Source: Rhodosorus marinus (taxonomy: Eukaryota; Rhodophyta; Stylonematophyceae; Stylonematales; Stylonemataceae). From it: 64,000 nt of DNA. The stretch lies in assembly GCA_029953675.1 (NCBI GenBank), contig JAMWBK010000006.1, positions 1 to 64,000 on the forward strand. Reading direction: 5' to 3'. The notes beneath the pieces were generated by a model. That model did no database searches. It had not been told where the DNA came from and saw nothing but the letters and a program-made list of their open reading frames with translations. This document shows, in pieces, positions 1-10,301 of this stretch. Numbering within the stretch: position 1 is the first letter of the stretch; every line of letters starts with the position of its first letter. A program made the position numbers and the translations under genes.

Positions 1-742
1 GAGTAGTGCTGCGGGGTCGAAGGGCATTTACGCAAGTGGGCGAGTGCCGCATTTAATTTGAACAGTCCAATCCCCCAACTCTCCTGCCGAGCTCGATATC
101 GCCTGCAGAACACGAAACCTCCACCGTAGTCGTCACGACAGAATTTCACAAGTGTCGAGCCACCGTCATCGCTGTTGTGGGAGAAGGTCCCGAGATCGAA
201 AACTTCGGTGCCTTCGATTTCTAGCTGCAGATTTTCCACACTTACGATGGCTGAATTCCCTGGTCCACCTTTCTGCTCTAATCAAGGGCTCACAGATTTT
301 TGTGATCCTTTAATATCTCCAGTAGTAGGGCCTACTATAGCACCACTACTATTGCGACGAACGAATGGGCTAACTGGAGGCTGAAAAAAACCCCGAGGGG
401 AAAAAAGACTAAGCGCGGCGAAGTACTCGCGCCTCCAACATCAAAAGGGCATTCATGCGCCGTACAGCAGTGAAAACTTAAGCGGGTAAACAACGATTGA
501 AGACGGTCAGGGGCGTTCGCGGAAATAACTCCCGAAGCCAGCGAGAACCAACAGAGTCCATGAACCCAAAGCACTCACTCATTCTTGTGGGTACTAAGCG
601 ATGTGGCTAGGGTGCCGAAGCACGAATGACCAGGGGAAGACAAAGCCCTCGCGTATTTGATCTCTTTGCGGCGTCTCATGTGCTGGCGGAGGCAGATCCA
701 CGGCGCTCCCCCGCAGCCGGGAGATAACGACTAGCTTGAGGG
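1..742. other. No recognisable gene
   Basis: Only short, incoherent open frames are present on either strand and none resembles a known domain. The stretch lies downstream of the 3' end of the family B element remnant on the minus strand and may hold its 3' UTR or older element debris, but nothing in the sequence proves this. Confidence 0.4.
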
Positions 743-3234
743 TTAGGAAACAGCAAGATCAACGTATGTGGTACGGCGGCTGTCGTCACAGGTGATCACC
801 AGGTCGGCTACACGGCGTTCATCATTTTGAAAGTCCGCGACGGGTAAAGGTTTCGCCACGTTCGATTTCCAGATCATTTGCCGGACTATAGGCCGAAGTT
901 CCCGGTATAACAGGTTCAAGATCCGTGTGTGGCGGCGGGTTCGAGCACCTTTCACCGCCGGGCAACTAGCGAGCAGGTGGGCGCCAAAATCTGCGTTGTC
1001 TTCAGTCTGAGAGCAGAGAGGGCACGACGAACCCATCTCTGTACGGCCAAGGGGGCTGATGTAAGCCGAGTGTATAAGCGCAGTGAAGTACGCACTTCGA
1101 AATCCGACAGTGTGAGTGGCGGAAAGGCTGGTACGGTCATGAGCCACTGAGAGCTAATAACCCCTCCAAGACTACGTAGGCGGGCGCGAGCGCGAGAAGA
1201 TGAGACCATCTGCGCGAGGAGTCGGCCATATGCAGCACGGTGCAAGTCCCAAGAAAGGATATTTTGCAGCGCATCCGTGCGTGCTTGAGCTCGGCTCCCA
1301 GCGCGCTGGGAATCATCAGGAGCATCAACTGGAACTTCTTCTTCTGCGGCAACCACTGGGTCAATCTCCCCTAGAACAGGTTCAGGCGCAGGACGAATCC
1401 TCAAGCGGAGTTCCTCGGAGAGCGGTTAAATACAGCTCGCCAGTCAGGAAGACGGGGTTGGAAACGGTTTCGGGGAGACTAGTACAGGAATTCAGGGCGG
1501 TTTGGAGCTCCAGAAACAAGTCTTGGGCGCTTTCCGGTACGCTGGGAAGCAAGACACCCCGCGAGAGGCTCGCCATCAAATTGCGGAACTTCGGAGATAC
1601 CCAAGCTGCTCAAAGTGGGAAGTGCGGGTTCCCAGGCCCCTACTGCGGCTGCAGGTTGGACTCACAACACGATTGCAGAGTGCCCAGTCCCCCTAATCGC
1701 AATGGGAGGCCTACCTGGGCGCGCACAACATCACAGGTGGGTCGCGGCAGAGCGCTCAGCTCTTTCATCGAGAAAAAATACCCCAGGTCACGGAAACTTT
1801 CAGCATCCGCACGAGTGGCCAACCACGGGCCCCAATGAGTTGGAAGTGAGCGAAGCCAATAGGTTAACCGCTGGCTGCAACAATACCGAAACAGCAACAA
1901 CGAGCACTGGAGAAAGCCCGGAGGTAGCCGTCGAAGCTCTGCAACCAGCTGTCTGTGCTAACCGAGGAGCTGCAGCAACTCGCCTTCAACGAAGGACGGC
2001 GACCCGTAGGGGATGCCTATAAGTGGACAAAACCAATCCGGTCTCCAAATATCCTGGAACGACGCAGGTACCTGCCGCTCTTGTGCAGCTACACCTCCCC
2101 AGTAGAACGATTTGTGATGACACCTCCAGGGTCAACCCGCGAAGCCAAGGAGCGGAGACGATCATAAGCGAGTGCTAGAGTATCAGGGGGCCCCAGGAGG
2201 CACACGTCGTCGTGGTATGCAACCGTACGAACCTGCGGGAATTCGGAGCGAAGACAAAGCAAGACGAGTTGTAGTCCACAGGCATGTAGGAAAGGGGACA
2301 AGGGATCACCCCGTTGTACCCCCTGTGCGCGCCGCAAACGTGTGTGAGGAAGCGCCAAGGGTGTCATAGGTAGCCCTAATGACCAAGCGGAGAATAAAGT
2401 CTACTAACAAAGGGAAAGTCTACAGGGAAGACTTCGCGCACCACGTGCATGAGAGCCGGACGAGAGACGCGGTTGAACGCATTGGTAAAATCTACAGAGA
2501 GGAGCCCAGAATCTGGGGAGTACGCCATTTCCGAACGGAGTAAAACAGACAACAACTTCACAGCCACCACGATAGCCCACGCCTAACTGCACGTGCCCAA
2601 AGAGACGGGTGGATTCGGGAACCAGGATTTTCACTAACCATCGCGCCGCCAATTTGCGGACCACCTCAACCAGGCCAATAGGGCGAATAGCAGGGCCTGA
2701 GGCCGTGTGGCCGGGCTTCGAAAGCAGACACAACTGTAACGCCTGACCAAGAACTACGCACACTCACAGATGCTGGGATCACCATTCACAAGCGCTTCTG
2801 GACCACCCACGCCAACGCCTTCAAACCTTCATCACTTAAGAAACGGAGAGATATTCCACCTGGCAGCCCCGAGGGCCCTGGGGAAACGGCCCTTCGGAGC
2901 ATCATGAACCAACTCACGCACTGCCTCCAGATTGACTCACCAACCGCGCACTGGGATGTGGCGCGGCGCGGTACTCTTCCAATACTGATTCAAACGAGGG
3001 GTCCCAAGGGGAACCTTCCGGTGGGAAAGAGCAAACGGAGCGGTGAAGAAAGATCATCATCGGAGTATGGAACCACAGGTTGCCGCTGCTGGAGGATCCT
3101 GGCTGCCCGCCGCAGATCACCGCCTGCCACCGCGTGACGCGCCCGATTCTGTCGAGAAGACCTAAAAGCTGAGGGAGCACTAGGAGACTATTAGTGCCAG
3201 TACGTGAACTACCCGTAGTGTATTTAAGATCCAA
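743..3234 (-). pseudogene. Family B RLE-type non-LTR retrotransposon remnant (RT, zinc knuckle, endonuclease)
   Basis: Reading on the minus strand, broken frames carry the ordered motifs of a non-LTR reverse transcriptase: an RPIGLVEVVRK block near 2680, motif A (VDFTNAFNRVS) near 2480-2500, a QRGDPLSPFLHACGLQ motif B near 2310, and motif C as AYHDDVCLLG near 2190-2210, with H where most elements have A. Farther downstream comes a C-x2-C...H-x4-C knuckle (CPLC...HLLASC, near 975-1030), then an RLE-like core with ADLVI followed by YVDLAV at 745-815. This order matches the R2/NeSL/CRE style of element. The RT, knuckle and endonuclease lie in different frames with many stops, so the copy is dead. 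It is the same lineage as the plus-strand copy at 3.6-8.3 kb. The 5' limit is uncertain. Confidence 0.75.
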
Positions 3235-3618
3235 TCTGATGTTGAGCCCCTGTGACGACGGATTGTAAATTCAAGCTAAAACGTAAAAATGTTTAATTAA
3301 TATTTATAATATATGAAACAATGCAGTTCGTGGTTGTCCAGAGGGGGTGGAAGAGGAATATTCCTTTTTCGGGAGAACTGTCAGCCGCTGGAAGTGCGGG
3401 AAATTCAACCATTGTGCTGAATTGTGTTAATAATTCGGAGACACATAATGTACGCGCGCGTTTATTGATGATGCATGATTAACAATTCGTCGGGTCTGAT
3501 GAGGGAGATGGGGTGGTGGTGGTTTTACTGGGCTGGGATTTACTAGATGTATCATTAATTTGAGAAGTCCCTGCCTGTGGCGGACTAACAGAGGGAAGAA
3601 CGCCTTGTTGCCGACCTA
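3235..3618. other. Spacer between two family B remnants
   Basis: AT-richer sequence between the head-to-head family B copies. It holds no credible gene. It may include 5' ends or promoters of the flanking elements; nothing decisive is visible. Confidence 0.4.
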
Positions 3619-6600
3619 GTGGTGGAGTTGCGGGGCCTTTCCTATTTGGGTTGGGTTTGGTCGATTATTCTCTCGGTGCGGTTTCGATATTGGTGGTGCA
3701 ACGTTTCCTTGGCGGATTCCCTCAGGATGGTAGGGATGACTCCGCACTCGACGGAGCCTCCTCCCAAGGAGGCACTGCCAGGTGGGGGACTCCCGTGTTC
3801 GCCCCCAGCTGCGGCACGTTTTCTTCCGAGGTTGACTTGGAAGGCGCTTCTAAGTACCCAGGCGCGTTCACTTATCTCCGCTGTCACCAGCCCGATCACG
3901 GCTGCGAGTGATCGCGGAGTGCTCCCTCAGCTCACCCAGAAGCTAGGTGGGCTGGAATCGGGATTGGCAGCTGGCCAGGTCAAATTCAAATTCGGACGAG
4001 AATTTGAATTGCCCCAGAGTGGCAGCGTTGGCTGAAGGCAGTCAACATCCGGTCAATCAACATGAACCTGTCCCGGGACAGGCGAGGGCTGTTGCTTTTG
4101 CGCGGGACAGTACGACGTTGGGGAGCGGCAGGCTGCCAAAACGCGCTTCAGCGCTCGGGGACTCGAGGTACGGTGGTGGTGACTGTGCGGCAACCGGTGT
4201 GGAGGAGACTGCAGCTGTGGACTTCCCTCTCTTGACCAGCTCCTCAGGTCGTCACCAGCTCCCGGCTACTTCGGGGCACGTGGTGGCCGCAAGGGGGCGC
4301 TTCGTACGCATCAGTCTTGCGGAAGGGCACCACTGCCACGACGCGTAACGGCGGCTATGCTCCGTTTCATACCATCTCGCGAGCCTCAGGATGGACCTGT
4401 GGAGACCACTCTCCAATTTCTGTGGGTGCGAAATGTCCGGCCCCAGACTACACGAGGACAGGTTCCGTCTATGCGAGACTTCCGGGACACTTTTGCGGAA
4501 TCGTTAGGGTGCAGCAGGGGGTGATTTCTTCTTCGCAAACTATGAGGGCCGCGATGTGCTGTTTTTAGTCTCCGCAATCCGCCGCCAAGTACCTGGAGGT
4601 CTTGCTGGCGAAGCCTACTGAGCAGTGGCCTGAGAGCGCCCGGTGCGGCTGCGCTGCAACCCGCAGGTGGTTTCCGCACTTCGATTTTGACCGTTTCTCG
4701 GGCAATTTCCTGTCTCCGGGAGAAACGGCAGGGCTCTCTGAGCATGAGAGCAGCCGTGAAGGCGGCAGCGATCCATTGGCTACGGATTCAGCGCCTTGAG
4801 AGGATCTTGTTGGCGCGGTTCCGGTCGTGGCCTCGTCACCTGCGCATGGCGGTTTCCAGTTTCTTCGATCTGGAGAGGCGACTTGTGCTGACTTCGCGCT
4901 ACAAGACAGAGCTGCAGCGGGTGGGGATTTTGGAGGGCTCTGCTTCCAGCACTACTTCCAGCGAGAGTGGTGTGAGGCAGGGGAGCAGACTGAGGGCATG
5001 GCGGGTGGAGGACGCCCAGGTTACTTTTGCTGAAGCCCGCGGGATCCGTTCCGCGAGCCTCGCGGAGTGGGAGGCTCACGACTTTGGTGCGGATAGTGTA
5101 AGAGAGCGAGGACCGACTCCCCGGGTCTAAGTGGGGAGAAGCACGATTAGCGCTTCCAGGCACGGGCTGCGAGGTCGCAGCCTATGGATCTACAGTCTTA
5201 TGTCCTGGAAGGAGGGCGGAGACTCAGCATTTGGCGTACGCGTTTTCGGAGTTGGCTCCGGCGGTGGATTTCTTTGGAAGGAGGCTCGCTTCCCTCCGTG
5301 GGGGCATTCCCCCAGTCGTCCTTCCTCGTGGAGACCTTCTGGTAGCTGGAACCATTCTCGATTTCATCTTCACGAGCCTGGCCTCGCAACATTCGGGACA
5401 CAGTCATTTGGGTTTTTCTGGGGGTCATGCCGCGCATGATTCTGGCCCCCATTCACACATCATCGGAGCGCAGATGGCGAGTACGAGACCGACTGGCCCT
5501 GTTCTTGAAGGGAGACTTCGAAGTACTACAGCGCAGCTATTTGGCGTCGTCAGCACCATCCGCCTGTCGGACTCGGCATGGCACAGCGTCGCCCGTGCCA
5601 GCTCGAGTACAGAAATTGGCAGCAGTGGGCGATTTAAGTCGAGCGGCGCGGGTTTTGAGGGCCAGGCGCCTGTCCTCCCTACGATGATAGTCTCGCCCAG
5701 ACGGTGTCGTCTTTGTTCCCTGAGTCCGACGTGGATTTGTCCCCTGAATTCGAGGTATTCTTGGACCGTCCGGAGTTGGCCAGGTTTCGTATCGATCTGA
5801 CGCTCAGTGAGTCTGACCTGGAGGATTTGCTTCGTACCTCGCGTCGGGGACGCTGTCCTGGACCCTCCGGACTAAGAACAGAGCTATTGCAGGCCCTGAG
5901 CCAGCCTGGCCAGAGCGCGCTTCTGAGAGATCCTTAACAAGTTGTTCCAGGGCGTATCGGGTGCGTCCGCGCCATGTGGGAACATCTCCGGCAGGTACAG
6001 CTTTGCTTGCTCACGAAACCTGACCACCAGCCGGCCCACCCGCGTCTCCGGCCGATCGGGATGGTGGAGGAGCCTACGGAAGTTAGCCGGGAGGTGGCTG
6101 GTGCCAGCGCCTTCGCCAGCGCGTCACAGCTTTTATGGCGCCCTTGCAAGCAGGGGGTGGGATTTTCTGGGGGCTGCGAACTGATCACCCATGGGATCGA
6201 GCTAGAACGCGCCAGTAGGCCGGAGTGGGGAGTCTTGGTGGCTGATTTCCGGAATGCATTCAACAGCGTGTCGCGGACGCATGCGCCAGAGGTGCTCCGA
6301 CGTGTGTTTCCGGAGTAAGGGCCGTTTCTATCGGGTATTTACGGAGGGGAGAGCCTCCCCTACTTGACAACGGAGGGCACTGTTTTTCAAGCACATACTG
6401 GCGTCCAACAAGGCGACCCTTGCGGACCTCTTCTTCATGCCTGTGCCCTACAGCTCGTACTTTTACGTCTTTCGACTGAGGTCTCGGATCTTCGAATCTG
6501 CGCGTACCACGATGACGTAACATTGCTGGGCACCCCTGACACCCTGGTTAGGGACTGACCGCGATCGAAGCGATTGCACGTCGCGTCGGTTTGACTGCGG

Positions 6601-8335
6601 AAACAGAAAAATGTCGCTTTCTCCCCCGAGGGACGTGTCGCTGAACTCTCTGCCACCCACTCTGCGACTAATCAGCGCGAACGTGAAGGGTTCGAACACC
6701 ACGGCGTCGGATTGGGGACTGACAACTTTGTCCAAGCATCCTGCGAGCGAGTTTTGGCACGGCACAAGCAACTCACCGACGCCATTGAGCACCTACCCGA
6801 CAGCATGCTGCAATCGGCCTGCTTGCTTTCCCGCTTTTGTGCCGGTCCCAGACTCAACTACTGGTTGCGCAGCCTGCCTCCAGCTTGGGGCTCGTGGATC
6901 GCGGCTAAAGCCGACGAAATGACCCTGCAACACTGGGGAACGCTCTTGGATGAGCCCCTCGATCTTGAAGCTCGTTCCCGACAGGGACTTTGTTCGTGCA
7001 CAGATCGCTCTACCGTTGCGATTAGGGGATTCGGCGTCGCAGACCGTGGGCTGGCATGCTCGCCAGCGGCGGTTGCCTCCTGGGCTACCGCGCTGCGAAC
7101 GTTGGTGACCTTCCGGATGCGAAGTGCCCGCCTCTTGGCTCGAGCTTTGACCAACGAGGATCCAGTGACCCTGCCGCCCCCGGCTTTGACAATTTATGAT
7201 ACCTCAACACGCGTTCAGGAGGTGCAACGCCGTGCCGGACGCAAATAGGTCCCGCTTTCGTTCCTGGAGGGAGCTGTTATGGGGACGAGCTGAAGCGATT
7301 GGAGGATTGTCCCCTCGACCGAGTTCTTGCCGATGACGGAGAAGCTAGCCCCGGGTCCCCTGTTGCAGACTACCCGGGTTTGAGCCGATTGTGGAGCTCC
7401 CGCACTGATGTGATTCAACATAGCCTCACCTGGGGCCAACACAGTGCTGCCTACACAGTCATGCTCAATTCTCCTCTCACGCCGCCTACCACTGCCGCTC
7501 GTCTCCGCGGCATGGGAGGCCACCTCTCGCACTTCCAGGTTAACCACTCTACCGTCGTCATTGAGTCATCGTCTCGATGCTTTCCAGTTCCGTTCTGCCG
7601 CACGCATCTATCTCGGTTTGGGTTACAGGCTCTGTGGCACTCTAATCGGCCGTCTTTCTGTCAGGGATGAGAGAGCTTGATTGACGCTTGTGGGCTACCA
7701 CTTCCTGGGTTCCTGCGGACTGTTGCGAGGTCTCCGGCCGCAGGCGTCACACTCGCCTCAAGCACATCCTCAGCGAATTTTTGACTCGGATAGGGCATAC
7801 GGTTGAGGTTGAGTTTGAACCGCCCAGATCCATTTTCGACTCTGCACCGCCCCGTTGTATAGCCGATCTCCTCGTCTCCGACGCTGCTGCCAGACGCGCT
7901 CAACATATGTGGACCTTGCGATTACCTGCCCCGTGGCCAGCGCCCACCTCACCGCAGCCGCCTGCCGCCGGGGGCCGCGGCTTCAGCCCTCTTCGAAGAG
8001 TTAAGGGAACGACGGTATGCTGAGAGCATGGGCCATTCTGTTTGTACTGAGGGTCGCTCTCACCGGTTCCAGCCATTCATTGTGGAAAGCTTTTAACACG
8101 TCGATAAGTCTGGTTTCAGGAGTGGTTGCGGAAATGTTTTGCTGAGCATCCTACTGAATATTTGGCGCTCTTGAGGCGTTTAAGTGTCTCCCTTTGGCGA
8201 TATTCCAGCGACATGCTTTCCGAGGCGCGCCATCGGCGCCTGGGGTTGCATGCTTCCCTCCCTAGTTATTAGTTCATCTTCACGCCTTGCGTAGCGCTTC
8301 AGGCCATGCTAGTAAAGTCCAGTAAAGTCCAGTGG
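3619..8335 (+). pseudogene. Family B RLE-type non-LTR retrotransposon, decayed copy
   Basis: Plus-strand remains of a second family B element. The 3.6-5.6 kb part holds decayed frames of a possible ORF1 or RT N-terminus with no recognisable domain. RT motifs follow: a GPSGLRTELLQAL block near 5855-5900, RPIGMVEE near 6050, motif A as VADFRNAFNSVSR near 6240, motif B as GVQQGDPCGPLLHA near 6400, and motif C as AYHDDVTLLG near 6500-6530. A thumb-like region with LNYWLRSLPPAWGSW lies at 6850-6900. The CCHC and RLE part lies near 7640-7920 (ADLLVSDAAARR near 7860). Frameshifts and stops separate almost every block. Its 3' end is repeated in the next two features. Confidence 0.75.
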
Positions 8336-9225
8336 TGGCAGTCTTGCTCAATTATCCCCTCACACTGCCTACTGCCGCTCGCTCCCGCGGCCTGGGAGGC
8401 CATCTATCGCGGGTGTGGTTAACTGCTTTGCCGTCGTAACTGGGACACCGCTTCGACGCCTTCCAGTTCCGCACTGCTGCAAAGATCTACCAGGGTGCCA
8501 CAAGTTCCCTGGCACTCTAATCGGTCAGTCTTTCTGCCACGGATGTGAGAGTTGGATTGACGCGTGTGGCTACCACTTCTTAGGTTCATGCGGACTGTTG
8601 AGAGGTCTTCGTACTAGGCGTAACAACACTCACCTCAAGTACATTCTCAGCGAATCTTTGACTCAGGTAGGGCATACGGTTGAGGTGGAATTGGAACTGC
8701 CCAGAGATCGGTCTCGGACACTGCAGCGCCTCGCTGCATCGCGTATCTCCTCGTCTCCGACACTGCCGCCAGGCGCTCAGCATATGTGGACTCGCGATCA
8801 CATACCCTGTGGCTAGCGCTCATCTCAGCTCTGCCGCCCGTCGCCGATGAGCAGCTGCTTCGGCCTTTCGCCGAGTGAAAGAACGACGGTATGCTGAGAG
8901 TGTGGCCAGTCTGCCTTGCGTGCAGAGGGTCGCTCCCACCGGTTCCAGCCTTTAATCGTGGAAATCTTCTTTTGGTCACGTGGAGAAGTCGAGCTTGGAG
9001 TGGTTGGTGAAAGGTTTCGCTGAGCATCCTACGGAATACTTGGAACTCTTACGCCGTTCAAGTGTCTCTCTGTGGCGATCTTCTAGAAAGCATGCTTGCC
9101 GAGGCGAAAGATCGGCGCCTGGATTTGCACGCTTCCCTGCTCTGGGTTTTAGTTCCCTTTCACGCCTTGCGTAGCGCTTTAGGCTATGCTAATAAAAACC
9201 AGTGGTTTTACTGGTTCTATTTATA
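8336..9225 (+). repeat. Second tandem copy of the family B 3' end
   Basis: This segment repeats, in the same order, the region from about 7440 to 8335 with moderate divergence. It contains the sequence around CHGCESW...YHFLGSC (C-x2-C...H-x4-C zinc knuckle), an RLE-like stretch with ISSSPTLPP, and the same terminal block encoding AEHPTEYLELLRR. It ends in the shared tail around LDLHASL. The frame is interrupted. It looks like a tandem duplication, or a second 5'-truncated insertion placed directly behind the first. Confidence 0.7.
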
Positions 9226-9319
9226 CATAGTGGGTTTTACTAAAACAGCTCGATGTCTACGCAAGACGTAAAAGGAAACTAGGGACTGGGGTGAAGAGCG
9301 ATGCGCAAACCCAGGCGCG

Positions 9320-9650
9320 ATGGGCTCCTCGACACTTATGATTGCCGCGCGTCCGGCACCTATCTCCCTTCTGCCGCTCTCCGCTGGGGGCAGTAGCTTC
9401 CGTCCTTCGCCGCAGCAAGGAACGATGGTACGCCGAGAGCATGGGCAGCCTTTCCCAGGAAGGTTCGGCGGAAGGGCAACAATGGCGGACGCTAATCGAC
9501 CTAGTAACTTGGAATACGCTACTATAATTTTGGCCCTGGCTTCTTAGCTGTATACTAGCCGAGGCTCCTCAATGGCGCCTTGACTTGCAAGCATTTGTCT
9601 TCACTATCTTTCGCGCTACGCCCTGAGTCGCCCGTTGACGTTGTGTTCGT
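9320..9650 (+). repeat. Third, shorter copy of the family B tail
   Basis: The sequence around 9340-9460 aligns by eye to 7920-8040 and 8810-8920 (CTGCCG...CGGAAC-type sequence followed by ACGATGGTACGCCGAGAGC). The stretch near 9550-9640 aligns to the terminal block at 8215-8330. The copy is short and diverged and has no open frame. Confidence 0.55.
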
Positions 9651-9845
9651 AAAAACAACGCCGAACTACCTGTAGTTTATTCTCCGTTGGAAGTTAAGTA
9701 GTCTTCCATGATTCTAAGAGCAATTGCGAATCCCCCGGCTTCTGCAGAGGAATGAGCGTGTTTATAATTCGGGGACATCCTTGACGCATACCCGCTAACC
9801 CCACTCCCGCGACTAACGTACTTACCCTGGAGCGGTGAAGTCACC

Positions 9846-10223
9846 GTAACGTAACCCCAGACTAACGTAACCCCAGACTAACGTAACCCCAGACTAACGT
9901 AACCCCAGACTAACGTAACCCCAGACTAACGTAACCCCAGACTAACGTAACCCCAGACTAACGTAACCCCAGACTAACGTAACCCCAGACTACGTAACCC
10001 CAGACTAACGTAACCCCAGACTAACGTAACCCCAGACTAACGTAACCCCAGACTAACGTAACCCCAGACTAACGTAACCCCAGACTAACGTAACCCCAGA
10101 CTAACGTAACCCCAGACTAACGTAACCCCAGACTAACGTAACCCCAGACTAACGTAACCCCAGACTAACGTAACCCCAGACTAACGTAACCCCAGACTAA
10201 CGTAACCCCAGACTAACGTAACC
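9846..10223. repeat. Minisatellite: 23 tandem copies of a 16-bp unit
   Basis: The unit reads ACGTAACCCCAGACTA on the plus strand (TTACGTTAGTCTGGGG on the minus strand). I count 23 CCCCAG cores in register. All units look identical except one near 9990 that lacks two bases (AGACTACGTAACC). The strict homogeneity points to recent expansion or active maintenance. The unit is strand-asymmetric, with a four-G run and T-rich remainder on one strand, as in telomeric repeats, but I do not recognise it as a published telomere. It directly abuts the 3' end of retroelement A1. Confidence 0.97.
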
Positions 10224-10301
10224 GCGTACACTTTACTGAAGAACTCCCTATTGGAGCCCATTAAGAAGCAATAAGGATCCTATTGGTCAGCAAAGAAACC
10301 C
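10224..10301 (-). other. 3' UTR of retroelement A1
   Basis: This is the sequence between the RLE stop codon and the 16-bp array. It is homologous by eye to 15,805-15,905 on the plus strand (CCCATTAGGG, GATGGGCTCC and AGGGAG blocks in the same order). That shared block is what identifies the 3' fragment A3. The 3' end runs GCGG and then straight into TTACGTTAGTCTGGGG. Confidence 0.7.

Noticed and set aside
9846-10223. CRISPR array
   Set aside because: The units are directly contiguous without spacers and the host is a eukaryote, so this is a minisatellite.
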